64,000 nt of DNA, taken from contig CATOST010000018.1 in NCBI GenBank assembly GCA_951812665.1, positions 124,001-188,000 on the forward strand, read 5' to 3'. The notes under the pieces are model-generated. The model had not been told where the DNA came from. It searched no databases and worked only from the letters and a program-made list of their open reading frames with translations. A program made the translations under genes and the position numbers. Positions 25,897 to 36,742 of this stretch are shown one piece after another. This DNA is from an uncultured Acidobacteriota bacterium. Lineage in GTDB: Bacteria; Acidobacteriota; UBA6911; RPQK01; JAJDTT01. How positions within the stretch are numbered: position 1 is the stretch's first letter; every line of letters starts with the position of its first letter.

Positions 25897-26907
25897 TCAA
25901 TCTCGGATGGTAACGCCGGCTTCCCGCGAGGGCGGGCTCTCGTTGTCTGACTTGTCCACGGCGGAGACGCGGTACCGGTAGGTTTCGCCGTCTTTGACCG
26001 AAGTGTCCTTGAACATTCGACCCTGCAACAGAGGCGAAATCCTGCGGACCGTTTCGCCTTCCGATTCCCTGTACACGAAATAGCCTGCCAGGTCCGCCTC
26101 GCGGTTCGGGTCCCAGTAGACTCGGACCTCACCCTCCCAGTAGACCGCCGTGACATTCTGGGGAGACCCCGGAGCGAACGAGTCTTCGGGGACGATGGTC
26201 AAAGTATCACTGGCCCGGCTCAGAATCAAAGGATCGGCAGCGCGGCTGATGGCCTGAACGCTGTACCGCTGGGCGCGGCCGAAGCGGAACTCCGGGTCCC
26301 GATACACTTCGGTGGCAACACGATGGCGGGAATTGACCAGGTATCCGACGACGTTGGCCGGACGGCTCCCGTCGTAGTTCGATTGGGGCCGGTCCCACTC
26401 CAGGCGCAGGTGGTTCGGTTTGACTTCACAGCGCAGATTACGGGGCGCTGCCGCCGTTTTGACGGAGGATGCCCGGACCAGGTTGGAAGGCGGAGAAAGG
26501 CGGCCGTCCGAGTCCAGGAATCGAAGGTAGTAGCCGCATGGGTCTTCATCAGCCGGCAGTTTCCGCTCCACGAGATACTCGGCGCCGTCATTCGGTCTTC
26601 GAAGCTGGCCTCTGTCCAGCAACATCTCAGGCTCCGTGGAGGCCTCCCCTCCGGGACACTGGCGGTAGATTTGAATTTGAATGACGTCCTGGGACGCCAG
26701 AGGAAAGTGCAGTTGAGCCCTGTCGTCCACCTGGATCAGCTTCAGACTTCGAATGGTGGGAGGCGGTTGGGAGAGCGGCGGCAGCGGGTCTCCCACCTTG
26801 GCGCAACCCGGGCCGGCGATCTGCACGATGAGCGAGATCAGGACGACGGGACGCACCCAGTTACGATTGGACTGAAGCTCCTGTTCCAGCGGCATGGAGG
26901 GTCTCAT
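25897..26907 (-). CDS. Lipoprotein with fibronectin type III-like domains
   Basis: From ATG 26907 the 336-residue product begins with a hydrophobic stretch VVLISLIVQIAGPGC. Cys35 is a plausible lipidation site, followed by KVGDPLPPLSQ, as in many short-linker lipoproteins. Two or three fibronectin type III-like domains follow (PRNLRCEVKPNHLRLEWDRP, PQNVTAVYWEGEVRVYWDPN, then YRYRVSAVDKSDNESPPS). It is probably attached to the periplasmic face of an envelope membrane and binds a partner or polymer. ATG 26895 is an alternative start. Longer in-frame starts up to 27069 run into the repeat region and are rejected. Confidence 0.75.
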   Translation of the reverse strand: MRPSMPLEQELQSNRNWVRPVVLISLIVQIAGPGCAKVGDPLPPLSQPPPTIRSLKLIQVDDRAQLHFPLASQDVIQIQIYRQCPGGEASTEPEMLLDRGQLRRPNDGAEYLVERKLPADEDPCGYYLRFLDSDGRLSPPSNLVRASSVKTAAAPRNLRCEVKPNHLRLEWDRPQSNYDGSRPANVVGYLVNSRHRVATEVYRDPEFRFGRAQRYSVQAISRAADPLILSRASDTLTIVPEDSFAPGSPQNVTAVYWEGEVRVYWDPNREADLAGYFVYRESEGETVRRISPLLQGRMFKDTSVKDGETYRYRVSAVDKSDNESPPSREAGVTIRD

Positions 26908-27077
26908 CCTACACGATCTTCCGCGCCGTAAGAGCGGGTCGCCGGGCGTACCATGAAAAGTTCTTAAAACCTTTTTCGGGGTAACGGCATCAAACTTTGC
27001 AGGGAGTGGGATCAGGGGTATTCTTCCCTCCTTACAAGTCCCGACAGGACACGCCAACCCTGGTTCCACTCCCGATT

Positions 27078-27202
27078 GGAGGGGCGACTTTCTTGTCGCC
27101 CACCCTTCACCGTTAGTGAGATTTCGGGCGGCCGGAAAGCGTAGAGGAGGGACTACCGTCCCCCCTAACCCCCCTAATCGGCGGCAAGAAAGCCGCCGCT
27201 CC
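27078..27202. repeat. Two-hairpin dispersed repeat, copy 3
   Basis: The left hairpin is GGGCGAC-TTTCTT-GTCGCCC (about 27081-27101), the middle is GGACTACCGTCCCCCC, and the right hairpin is GGCGGC-AAGAAA-GCCGCC followed by GCTCC. Order, loop bases and the GCTCC tail match copy 2 at 19236. The element lies upstream of the FN3 lipoprotein gene and ends close to the 3' end of the small zinc-finger ORF. Confidence 0.7.
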
Positions 27203-27219
27203 GGTTCGCGGACGATCTC

Positions 27220-27438
27220 TTACTTGCAGTCTTGGAGAAGCGCGGTGCGGATAAACCGATACGCGTCCAGGCAGGTGGGACACTCGAAGAGATGGTCGAT
27301 GGTCTGGATGATTTCCAGGTTGGAGAGCTGGTGCGTCGCAAGAGAGTGCATCTTGCGTGCAGAGACGTGACCCCGCCGTTGGTACCGGACGGGAAACGTC
27401 ACGGTAAAGGCGATTTTGCATACAATCGGCGCAGCCAT
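27220..27438 (-). CDS. Short zinc-finger (anti-sigma-like) protein or fragment
   Basis: The 72-residue frame contains HLSN-type helices followed by HLFECPTCLDAYRFI. The H-x3-C-x2-C arrangement is that of anti-sigma (zf-HC2) zinc fingers. No transmembrane segment follows, unlike full anti-sigma factors, and the first 25 residues (MAAPIVCKIAFTVTF) look unlike the family. The true start may be internal, or the frame may be a remnant. No sigma factor gene is adjacent. Confidence 0.35.
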   Translation of the reverse strand: MAAPIVCKIAFTVTFPVRYQRRGHVSARKMHSLATHQLSNLEIIQTIDHLFECPTCLDAYRFIRTALLQDCK

Positions 27439-27649
27439 CGACTCGCTCGCATCATAGCAGATAGGCGGAACTTGGGAAACGGGCTTGTCGTTAGTACGTC
27501 AAGTGTGCGGTCCAAGAGGCGGGAGGTAAGTACAATCTCATTCTGCCCCCGGGAAGGAGTGAGCCATGGCACTGGATCCGCCCGTGCAGGCCGCACTCGA
27601 GCTATCTGATGATCCAGTGATCGCTGTCTCCGTCCGCCCGATTGAAGGA

Positions 27650-27669
27650 ATATAGCGGAGGCGCTATAT
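27650..27669. promoter_or_regulatory. Palindrome upstream of the HigBA-like remnant
   Basis: ATATAGCG-GAGG-CGCTATAT is a perfect 8-base inverted repeat with a 4-base centre. It ends 7 bases before the ATG of the toxin relic at 27677. Its position fits an autoregulatory operator for a HigBA-type toxin-antitoxin locus, now driving the antitoxin alone. Confidence 0.5.
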
Positions 27670-27676
27670 ATGTGGC

Positions 27677-27733
27677 ATGAGATGGACGGTGGAAACTGTC
27701 TCTGCCGTCGATGCTGATGCGGCAGGTGACACC
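27677..27733 (+). pseudogene. N-terminal relic of a HigB/RelE-type toxin
   Basis: The frame beginning at 27677 reads MRWTVETVSAVDADA. This is the characteristic start of phage-derived Gp49/HigB-type toxins (W-T-V-E-T followed by V-D-A-E/D). After about 17 codons it runs directly, in frame, into the ATG of the antitoxin, with the rest of the toxin absent. The simplest reading is a deletion that removed the toxin body and left its promoter, start and first codons. The resemblance is from memory of the family, not an alignment. Confidence 0.45.
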
Positions 27734-30143
<2,410 letters not shown>

Positions 30144-30222
30144 CGGCGGGAAACCTCGCCGGTCCGACACCCCGGCGGCTGCCGCCGGGAGCGTCCGGGC
30201 AATATTGAATCGGCTGGGATTT

Positions 30223-30453
30223 ATGGTGGAACCAGATCGCAAGTCTGCGCATCATTCTCCGGAGGCCTGTCCGAGTTGCCGGTACACCCTGAGCCGGCGC
30301 AGCACATGGTGTCCCTACTGCGGGGTTCAGCTCACCCACCCACCCTGGAAGAAGGTGGGGGCCTGGATTCTACTGGTGTTGATCGTCTATGGGCTGGTCC
30401 AGTGCCATCTGCGTTTGCTGGACGGCCCCGACGGTTTGAATTCGTTGCCTTGA
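30223..30453 (+). CDS. Small zinc-ribbon membrane protein
   Basis: The 76-residue product from ATG 30223 has CPSC and CPYC (CPSCRYTLSRRSTWCPYCG), a zinc ribbon. One transmembrane helix follows (VGAWILLVLIVYGLVQCHL) and then a short tail. An in-frame GTG at 30133 overlapping the ligA stop would add 30 residues. Function is unknown. The stop codon overlaps the probable TTG start of the PP2C gene, so it may deliver or regulate that phosphatase at the membrane. Confidence 0.6.
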   Translation: MVEPDRKSAHHSPEACPSCRYTLSRRSTWCPYCGVQLTHPPWKKVGAWILLVLIVYGLVQCHLRLLDGPDGLNSLP

Positions 30454-31193
30454 GAGTTCCTGAGTTGAAGACTCCCGGCTATCGGCACCACTGCGTGACC
30501 CACGTGGGCTGGGTGCGCCCCATGAACGAAGACACGCTGATCGAGTCTCCGGAACATCATTTGTTTGGAGTGTGCGACGGCATGGGAGGGCATGCCGCCG
30601 GAGAAGTGGCCAGTGCGCTGGCGGCTACGGTCTTCCGGCGCGTGATGGCAGCAGGTGTCCTGCCCCCGGCAGCGGCGCTGGGCGAGGCCATCCGCCGGGC
30701 GGACGAGGCGGTTTACCGGGACCAGATGGTCCACCCGGCGCACAAGGGAATGGGAACGACTCTCAGCGCGCTCCTTCTCTCCGGTCCGGCGCCGGATGAG
30801 GCCTGGATCGGACACGTGGGCGATAGTCGGGTATATCGGTGCCGGAATCAGAGATTGGACCAACTGACGACGGATCACTCGCCGGTATTCCGCCTCTATC
30901 GGAAGGGTCTTCTCTCCAAAGAGCAGGCTCGCCGGCACCCGCACAAACATATCGTGGAACAGGCACTGGGGCTGAGCCCTCCGGTCGAGGCGGATATTTT
31001 TGCCGTGGACGTCCGTCCCGGAGATTTCTTTCTGCTCTGCACCGACGGCTTGAGCGATCAGGTCGGAGATGGTGAGATCGAAGAGGTTTGCCGATCCGGG
31101 TCCGTGCGCGCCATGGCCCGTCATCTGGTGCAAGCCGCCAATTTCAGGGGTGGACTGGACAATGTCTCCGTGGTCCTCATTCAGATTCTGTGA
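30450..31193 (+). CDS. PP2C-family serine/threonine phosphatase
   Basis: The catalytic domain is complete: GWVRPMNEDTL, FGVCDGMGGHAAGE, TTLSALLL, HVGDSRVYR, LCTDGLSDQV and LDNVSVVLI, with the metal-binding Asp residues in each. The family aligns from about RVPELKTPGYRHHCVTHVGW, so I place the start at TTG 30450, overlapping the stop of the zinc-ribbon gene. The earlier ATG at 30276 would read through that gene in another frame. It probably removes phosphate from Ser/Thr in a Hanks-kinase or anti-sigma pathway, but no kinase gene is nearby. Confidence 0.88.
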   Translation: MRVPELKTPGYRHHCVTHVGWVRPMNEDTLIESPEHHLFGVCDGMGGHAAGEVASALAATVFRRVMAAGVLPPAAALGEAIRRADEAVYRDQMVHPAHKGMGTTLSALLLSGPAPDEAWIGHVGDSRVYRCRNQRLDQLTTDHSPVFRLYRKGLLSKEQARRHPHKHIVEQALGLSPPVEADIFAVDVRPGDFFLLCTDGLSDQVGDGEIEEVCRSGSVRAMARHLVQAANFRGGLDNVSVVLIQIL

Positions 31194-31214
31194 TGGATGG
31201 GAAGGGGGAGTGTC

Positions 31215-32129
31215 ATGAAACCGAATGACGCGCACTGCCATTTCTTCTCCCGGAACTTTGTCCGGACGCTGGCTGGCGAGAGGGGAATCCGGGGGGACGA
31301 CCCCGTGGACGACGCCTGCCGAATCCTGGGATGGGATCCGCCCGGCTCCAACGGGGAGTTGGCGAATCGTTGGGTTGCGGAGTTGGATCGCCACCAGGTC
31401 GGCCGGGCGGCGATCATCGCCAGCGTCCCGGAAGATGAAGAGTCGGTGGCGGAAGCCGTGGCCCGGCATCCGGGGCGCTTTGTCGGATTCTTCATGGTGG
31501 ACCCGACGCGGCAGGCGGCCGCGGAACGGGTGACCCGGGCGGTCACCGAGCTGGGGCTCCATTGCGCCTGTTTGTTTCCCGGGATGCACGGATATGAACT
31601 CTCGGACCCGCGGGTGCTTGGCCTGGTCGAGCGGCTGGCGTCCGTGCCCGGCACGGCGCTATTCATTCATTGCGGTGTGCTGACGGTGGGGGCCCGGAAG
31701 AAGCTGGGATTGCCGGCCCGATTCGACCTCAGATATTCTAATCCTCTGAACGTTCATCCGTTGGCGCTGGCCTATCCCGATCTGCCGTTCATTCTCCCTC
31801 ACTTCGGGGCCGGGATGTTCCGCGAGGCCCTCATGCTGGGAGATCTCTGTCCCAATGTCCACCTGGACACGTCCAGCTCCAATTCCTGGATTCGATACTC
31901 GGGGTTGACCCTGGAGCAGGTCTTCGGCCGCTCCCTCGAGATCCTGGGTCCGGACCGGATTCTGTTTGGAACCGACTCTTCATTCTTTCCGCGGGGCTGG
32001 CAAAGCCCGCTCTGGGAAGAGCAGTCCCGGATCTTGAAGCAGGTCGGCTTGGACCGGGACGGGCGCCGCAAGATTCAGTCCGCCAACTTCGAGCGGCTCT
32101 TCCCCGTCAAAGATTCCCCAGCAGTCTGA
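31215..32129 (+). CDS. Amidohydrolase family protein (Amidohydro_2 type)
   Basis: ATG 31215 follows a GGGGGAG ribosome site. The 304-residue TIM-barrel protein has the metal motif DAHCHFF at its start, FIHCGVL, ILPHFGAGMFREALML, HLDTSSSNSW and the late Asp in ILFGTDSSFFP. This matches the amidohydrolase-2 group (aminocarboxymuconate decarboxylase-like). The substrate is not predictable; many are decarboxylases or lactonases. It follows the PP2C gene by 21 bases and overlaps the convergent YpsA-like gene by 23 bases. Confidence 0.85.
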   Translation: MKPNDAHCHFFSRNFVRTLAGERGIRGDDPVDDACRILGWDPPGSNGELANRWVAELDRHQVGRAAIIASVPEDEESVAEAVARHPGRFVGFFMVDPTRQAAAERVTRAVTELGLHCACLFPGMHGYELSDPRVLGLVERLASVPGTALFIHCGVLTVGARKKLGLPARFDLRYSNPLNVHPLALAYPDLPFILPHFGAGMFREALMLGDLCPNVHLDTSSSNSWIRYSGLTLEQVFGRSLEILGPDRILFGTDSSFFPRGWQSPLWEEQSRILKQVGLDRDGRRKIQSANFERLFPVKDSPAV

Positions 32130-32571
32130 GCAGAAACGCTCGGGCCCGGGCGTAGACGCCAAGACTGGAGCTCTCCCGGGGACCCGCCACGTTCAGAACC
32201 TGGATCCGGTGACGCCGGATCCATTCCAGAACCGGTTCGGTTCCGGGATCCAGGTCCAGGTCCACCCGCCGGCAGGGCCGCCCTCGGCTCCGGGCTCGGA
32301 CCCAGGTGAGCCGGGTGCCGCCGTCCACTCGGGACCGGAACAGGATCAGGGTCCCGTTCGAATCTCGAACGTTCCAGTCGGTTCTCTGGCCGTATCGGCG
32401 CAGAGGCGTCTCCCGGAGCGGGTAGCGGGTAGCGAGAGGACCGTCCTCGGCGCGGCGGCCCCTCGGGCACCAGCCGCCGCAATCGAGCGAAAGCTCCAGA
32501 GCCACGTCCAGAGCCGCGCGGTCGACTCCCGTTTGTCCTCCCGAGACGATGCGATTCGGTCGACCTTCCAC
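32107..32571 (-). CDS. YpsA-like / putative molybdenum-carrier (cpYpsA) family protein
   Basis: The 154-residue protein starts with IVSGGQTGVDRAALDVAL, then GGWCPRGRRAEDG, the family hallmark of the cpYpsA subset of the LOG/SLOG superfamily (Pfam 'putative molybdenum carrier'). A Rossmann-like core with NGTLILF, then LNVAGPRESS near the C-terminus completes it. SLOG proteins bind nucleotides or nucleotide-derived ligands, and some serve in signalling or conflict systems. The molybdenum role is a historical inference from related proteins. The gene stands alone on this strand. Confidence 0.85.
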   Translation of the reverse strand: MEGRPNRIVSGGQTGVDRAALDVALELSLDCGGWCPRGRRAEDGPLATRYPLRETPLRRYGQRTDWNVRDSNGTLILFRSRVDGGTRLTWVRARSRGRPCRRVDLDLDPGTEPVLEWIRRHRIQVLNVAGPRESSSLGVYARARAFLLRLLGNL

Positions 32572-33718
32572 GTTGCGCCTGCGCTCTCGTACAGCGGGTC
32601 ACGCACCGGTTCGAATGGATTGGCGATTCTCTCCGCGACGCATCAACCCGCCATCCGCCCCGGGGATCCCCGGATACCACCAGAAGATATCGAGTATACC
32701 CACGAGCGTCCGCCAGCCCGCCGATATCGAATCCGCGATGTTTCCCGGACTCCATTTCGTACATGAGGCGTGTCTGGGAATGGCAGCGTCAATTTTTTGT
32801 CAGGGGTCCAGGAAGAAAAAGCCGGAATTTAAAACAACCATATCGGTATAATTTTGTCTTGTGCGGATACTCCTGAAAAGATGCGAGGATGGGTTTGGGG
32901 GGCGATTTTAAGGGCATGTGGACAAGGTGTGGATAAATTGTGACTGTGGGAACCATAAGTGAAGTTGCTATTGCGGATAGGGTCTTGCAGCCGAAATCCA
33001 CAAGAAAAAGGCCCTGATCCTTGGTGAAAATTCTGGTTGCGCGGTTCCGAGAAAAGCATAAAATCTTCCTTGTCCCAAGGGGTAGACGCAAGTTGGCCCC
33101 GAGGCGGCGCCGGTCGCAAGCGGTTGATCCGGCTCCAGGGTTTCGGCCTTGAAGCTGGGGAGGCGGCCAGTGGCGGGCGGGCGAGTTCCGCGGTCGGTTT
33201 CGATCGGTTGAGGGGCAAGCGCCGAAGAGGCGCGCCGGATCTGCCGGAGCCTTCGGGCGAGGGCAGGGAGGGCGGGTGTTCAGCGGCTGCCTTCGGGGGT
33301 GCGGCTCCAGGGCGGCGGGTTGCTTCGGATTGGCGTGAACCGGTGTTACCGGGGAACCTCAATGAAGGACGGCCCCCTTGGAGAGGAGCGGAAGTCGTCA
33401 GGGGCAAGGGCAGGTTCCTTTTGGGGCTTGGCCGAACACGGCGGCGGATGCTCCACTTGGGGGTACGGAAACTGGCTCCATTCGGGTCGGCAGAGAGTGC
33501 CTTCCGAGGTCGTGCAACTCGCAAATATCACTTGGGACACTTTTTTTTCTTCCGGGCGCTCGGTCCCAGGCATCATCGGTTCCTTCCCGTGCAGTGAGTC
33601 TTGACTTGCTGCGATCCATTTCGTTCTTTTTCCGTCGTCGCCGTTAGAGTAGTTGTTGGATCTCCCGCGGGGATTTCGGGGTATATTACGGTTTCTCGAA
33701 ATTGCGTGAGATGAAGCT
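32572..33718. other. 1.1-kb stretch without a convincing gene
   Basis: The stretch between the YpsA-like gene and lysC holds only frames with Arg/Gly/Pro-rich products that look non-coding. Bases 32800-32950 are locally AT-rich and carry two DnaA-box-like sites. Bases 33100-33530 are GC-rich with many short hairpins, for example CCGGT-GTT-ACCGG at 33340-33352. A run of eight T lies at 33540-33548. I recognised no tmRNA, RNase P RNA, SRP RNA or lysine riboswitch here, but an unknown structured RNA is possible. Confidence 0.5.
32917..32936. promoter_or_regulatory. Pair of DnaA-box-like sites
   Basis: Read on the minus strand the sites are TTATCCACA (32928-32936, the exact E. coli consensus) and TTGTCCACA (32917-32925, the form used in actinobacteria). 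They lie two bases apart in the same direction. They sit in the AT-rich part of a 1.1 kb non-coding stretch. This could be a DnaA-regulated promoter, a DnaA-titration site or part of an origin. Two boxes alone do not decide. Confidence 0.4.
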
Positions 33719-35101
33719 GTGATCGTTCTCAAGTTCGGTGGGACGTCAGTTCAAGACACGGACGCGGTGACGCGGGCCGTCCAGGTGATTCGGCGCCAAT
33801 TGTCCCGGGGGGAGGTCGTGGTCCTGTCCGCCATGGGCAAGACCACCAATGGCCTGCTGCAGATGGCTCGAACCGCCTCGTCCGGGGATATCGATTCCGC
33901 GTGGGCGATACGGGACGACCAGAGCGCGTTGCACGAGACGGTGGCGCGTGAGCTCCTCTCCGGCCCCCGCTGGAAGAGTGTGGAAACGTCGCTGGCGGCC
34001 CTCTTCCAAGAGATGACCGATATCGTGCAGGGACTCTATCTGCTGGGGGAGACGAGCCCCCGGAGCATGGACCGTGTCGGGTCCTTCGGCGAACGCTTGA
34101 GTACGCTGATTTTCTCTGAAGTCCTCCGGGAAAACGGAATCCCTGCGGAGTTGGTGGATTCGCGAGATCTGATCCGAACCGACGACCACTTCACCCAGGC
34201 TGCCGTCTTGCAGGAGCTCACCCGGAATTGCGTCCGGGAACAACTCCTGCCTCGGCTTCGGGCGGGAAAAGTGGTCGTCGCGCCGGGCTTCATCGGCTCC
34301 ACGGTCGACGGGGTCACGACCACCATCGGGCGCGGAGGGTCCGACTACACCGCCGCCCTGATCGGAGCCGCGCTGGATGCCGAGGACATTCAGATCTGGA
34401 CCGATGTTCCGGGCATTCTCACCGCAGACCCCCGGATTGTTCCGGACGTCTACAAGATTCACGCCATCTCCTTCGCCGAAGCAGCCGAGTTGGCCTACTT
34501 CGGGGCCAAGGTGCTCCATCCCAGCACGCTGACGCCGGCCATCGACCGGGACATCCCCGTGCATGTCTGCAACTCCAGGCAGATCGACGAGCCGGGGACC
34601 TTCATTTCCGCGGCCCCCGTCTCCTCCTCCAGTCCCATCAAGTCCATTGCCAGCAAGCGGGGCATCACCATCGTCAACATCCTGTCCACCCAGATGCTGC
34701 TCTCTTATGGCTTCCTGCGCCGGATCTTCGAGGTGTTCGAGACTCACGAAACGGTGGTGGACGTGGTGGCTACTTCCGAGGTCAACGTCTCCCTGACGGT
34801 CGATTCCTCGCAGGAGTTGGAGGCGATCCGCAGCGATCTGACGGAGTTCGGCGAGATCCGGGTGGCGCCCGACATGGCCATCATCTGCACCGTGGGCGAG
34901 GACGTGAAGGCAACTCCCGGGATCGCGGCGCGGATCTTCGGGGCTCTGGAGGGGATCAACGTCCAAATGATCTCCCAGGGAGCGTCCCGTATCAACATGA
35001 CATTTCTGGTTGCGGAAGAGACAATGGAGGAGGCCGTCCGGCTGCTCCACAATGAGTTCTTCCGGCAGCCGGACCCGGAGTTGTTCGAGCCCGTGGAGTA
35101 A
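33719..35101 (+). CDS. lysC: Aspartate kinase
   Basis: A GTG start gives 460 residues. The kinase domain shows VLKFGGTSV at the start, DRVGSFGERLS, TTTIGRGGSDYTA and DVPGILTADPRIV, followed by two C-terminal ACT domains (from about residue 310). These give feedback control by lysine or threonine. It phosphorylates aspartate, the first step to lysine, diaminopimelate, threonine and methionine. It heads the lysC-dapB-dapA-dapD cluster. A promoter with TTGACT (33601) is possible upstream but has a poor -10. A TATATT box near 33680 lacks a good -35. Confidence 0.95.
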   Translation: MIVLKFGGTSVQDTDAVTRAVQVIRRQLSRGEVVVLSAMGKTTNGLLQMARTASSGDIDSAWAIRDDQSALHETVARELLSGPRWKSVETSLAALFQEMTDIVQGLYLLGETSPRSMDRVGSFGERLSTLIFSEVLRENGIPAELVDSRDLIRTDDHFTQAAVLQELTRNCVREQLLPRLRAGKVVVAPGFIGSTVDGVTTTIGRGGSDYTAALIGAALDAEDIQIWTDVPGILTADPRIVPDVYKIHAISFAEAAELAYFGAKVLHPSTLTPAIDRDIPVHVCNSRQIDEPGTFISAAPVSSSSPIKSIASKRGITIVNILSTQMLLSYGFLRRIFEVFETHETVVDVVATSEVNVSLTVDSSQELEAIRSDLTEFGEIRVAPDMAIICTVGEDVKATPGIAARIFGALEGINVQMISQGASRINMTFLVAEETMEEAVRLLHNEFFRQPDPELFEPVE

Positions 35102-35128
35102 GGGCAGATCGCTGTTCCGGCGTCCATT

Positions 35129-35144
35129 GACTTTCGAGAAAGTC
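35129..35144. repeat. Short perfect palindrome between lysC and dapB
   Basis: GACTTTC-GA-GAAAGTC is a perfect inverted repeat with a 2-base centre, in the 53-base lysC-dapB gap. The loop is too small for a good RNA hairpin, so it would be a protein site if it has any role. It may be chance. Confidence 0.25.
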
Positions 35145-35154
35145 CGGGGTGGAC

Positions 35155-35853
35155 ATGAACATCACGTTGATCGGCTACGGAAAGATGGGAAGGGCCATCG
35201 AGGCGGCCGCACAAGAGGCGGGAGACGAGATCGTCTCCTGGATGGACATCGACGAGAATCCGTTGGAGGCGGGTTTCTCGGGCGATTGGGTCGCCCGGAC
35301 GGACGTCATCATGGATTTCTCGACGGCGCACATCGTTCCAATGAACGTGGCGAATGCCGTCCGTTGCGGGATTCCCATCGTCGTCGGGACGACCGGGTGG
35401 TACGACCAGATCGACAAGGTCCGGGACTCGGTGATCCGGGGCGGCGGCGCCTGTGTCTACGCGGGCAACTTCAGCCTGGGCGTGCAGATCTTTTTTCAGT
35501 TGACTCGCCGCGCGGGTGAGATGTTCTCCAGGTTCGAGGAATACCATCCCTACCTGGTGGAGACCCACCACGTCCAAAAGCTCGACGCGCCGTCGGGCAC
35601 CGCCTTCACCATGGAGAAGATCCTGGGGGAGTGTTACGGGCGTGACGTGAACGCCGTCAGCGTCCGGGCAGGACATTTCCCCGGAATTCACGTCGCCGGC
35701 TTCGACTCGGCGGTGGATACCATCACGCTGGAGCACCAAGCCCGCAGCCGCGGCGGTTTCGCGCGTGGCGCTCTCTTCGCCGGCCGGTGGATCCAGGGCA
35801 AGCAGGGCTTCCACGCGTTCGAGGATGCCGTTTTCGGAGAGCAAAATGATTGA
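35155..35853 (+). CDS. dapB: 4-hydroxy-tetrahydrodipicolinate reductase
   Basis: ATG 35155 gives MNITLIGYGKMG, the NAD(P)-binding GxGxMG start; a GTG two codons earlier is less likely. The 232-residue protein has VGTTGWYDQ, AGNFSLGVQIFF, and the catalytic/substrate segment ETHHVQKLDAPSGTA. It reduces the product of DapA in diaminopimelate synthesis. dapA overlaps its 3' end by 8 bases. Confidence 0.95.
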   Translation: MNITLIGYGKMGRAIEAAAQEAGDEIVSWMDIDENPLEAGFSGDWVARTDVIMDFSTAHIVPMNVANAVRCGIPIVVGTTGWYDQIDKVRDSVIRGGGACVYAGNFSLGVQIFFQLTRRAGEMFSRFEEYHPYLVETHHVQKLDAPSGTAFTMEKILGECYGRDVNAVSVRAGHFPGIHVAGFDSAVDTITLEHQARSRGGFARGALFAGRWIQGKQGFHAFEDAVFGEQND

Positions 35854-36742
35854 ATTGAAAGGCTGTGGAACCGCCCTGGTCACCCCCTTCACATCTCACG
35901 GTAACCTGGATGTGGACGCGTACCGGAAGTTGGTGGAGTGGCAGATCGAATCGGGAATCGACTTTCTGGTGCCCTGCGGGACCACCGGCGAGAGCGTTAC
36001 CCTGACTGTGGAGGAGCATTCGTATGTCATTCGGGTCTGTGTGGAGACGGCATCGGGAGCGGTTCCGGTAGTGGCCGGAGCGGGGACCAACGATACCCTC
36101 TACGCTCGCCAACTGGCGCAGGGTGCTGAGCATGACGGCGCGGACGCCATCCTTTCGGTGACTCCCTATTACAACAAGCCGACCCCCGAGGGAATTTTTC
36201 GGCATTTTTCCGAAATCGTCCGTTACCTGGACATCCCCCTGGTGTTCTACAACGTCCCGGGAAGGACCGGCACCAACATTCCGGTGGATACCCAGCTCCG
36301 CCTGGCCGAAGTGGACAACATCGTGGGAGTCAAGGAAGCCAGCGGGAACCTGGATCAGATCATGGAACTGCTGAGGCGCCGGTCCGAAGGGTTCGTGGTC
36401 CTTTCGGGCGATGACAGCCTGGCCTTTCCCATGGCCTGCCTGGGCGCGGAAGGAGTCATCTCCGTGGCCAGCAACGTGATCCCGGCGGAGATGTCCCGGA
36501 TGATGGCCCTGGTCCGGGAAGGAGAGCTGGCCGAGGCGCGGGTGTTGCACAACCGTTACCTCCATCTCATGAACCTCAATTTTGTGGAGTCCAACCCCAT
36601 CCCGGTCAAATACGCCCTCTCCCGGATGGGCCGCCTGGCCGAGTTGTATCGACTGCCCCTCTGCCCCATGTCCGCGGAAAACAAGGAGAAGATGGACCGG
36701 GAGCTGGACCGTCTCGAGTTGTGCCATGTCTCAAGCCATTGA
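35846..36742 (+). CDS. dapA: 4-hydroxy-tetrahydrodipicolinate synthase
   Basis: ATG 35846 gives [15 protein letters not shown], the standard family start, with GGAG upstream; a longer start at 35765 would lie in dapB. The 298-residue TIM barrel has [19 protein letters not shown] with the catalytic Tyr, and the Schiff-base Lys in [11 protein letters not shown]. It condenses pyruvate with aspartate semialdehyde. dapD begins 17 bases before its stop. Confidence 0.96.
   Translation: MIELKGCGTALVTPFTSHGNLDVDAYRKLVEWQIESGIDFLVPCGTTGESVTLTVEEHSYVIRVCVETASGAVPVVAGAGTNDTLYARQLAQGAEHDGADAILSVTPYYNKPTPEGIFRHFSEIVRYLDIPLVFYNVPGRTGTNIPVDTQLRLAEVDNIVGVKEASGNLDQIMELLRRRSEGFVVLSGDDSLAFPMACLGAEGVISVASNVIPAEMSRMMALVREGELAEARVLHNRYLHLMNLNFVESNPIPVKYALSRMGRLAELYRLPLCPMSAENKEKMDRELDRLELCHVSSH

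Noticed and set aside
27566-27655. 29-codon frame with a good AAGGAG site upstream of the HigBA remnant
   Set aside because: The product (MALDPPVQAALEL start) matches nothing I know and its stop lies inside the operator palindrome; it may be a remnant but cannot be supported as a gene.
33037-33597. 186-codon frame in the gene-free stretch before lysC
   Set aside because: Product is Arg/Gly/Pro-rich with no fold signature and no ribosome site; codon pattern looks like GC-rich non-coding DNA.
33600-33718. Lysine riboswitch or leader upstream of lysC
   Set aside because: The conserved lysine-riboswitch core sequences were not found, and the T-run at 33540 has no GC hairpin directly before it.
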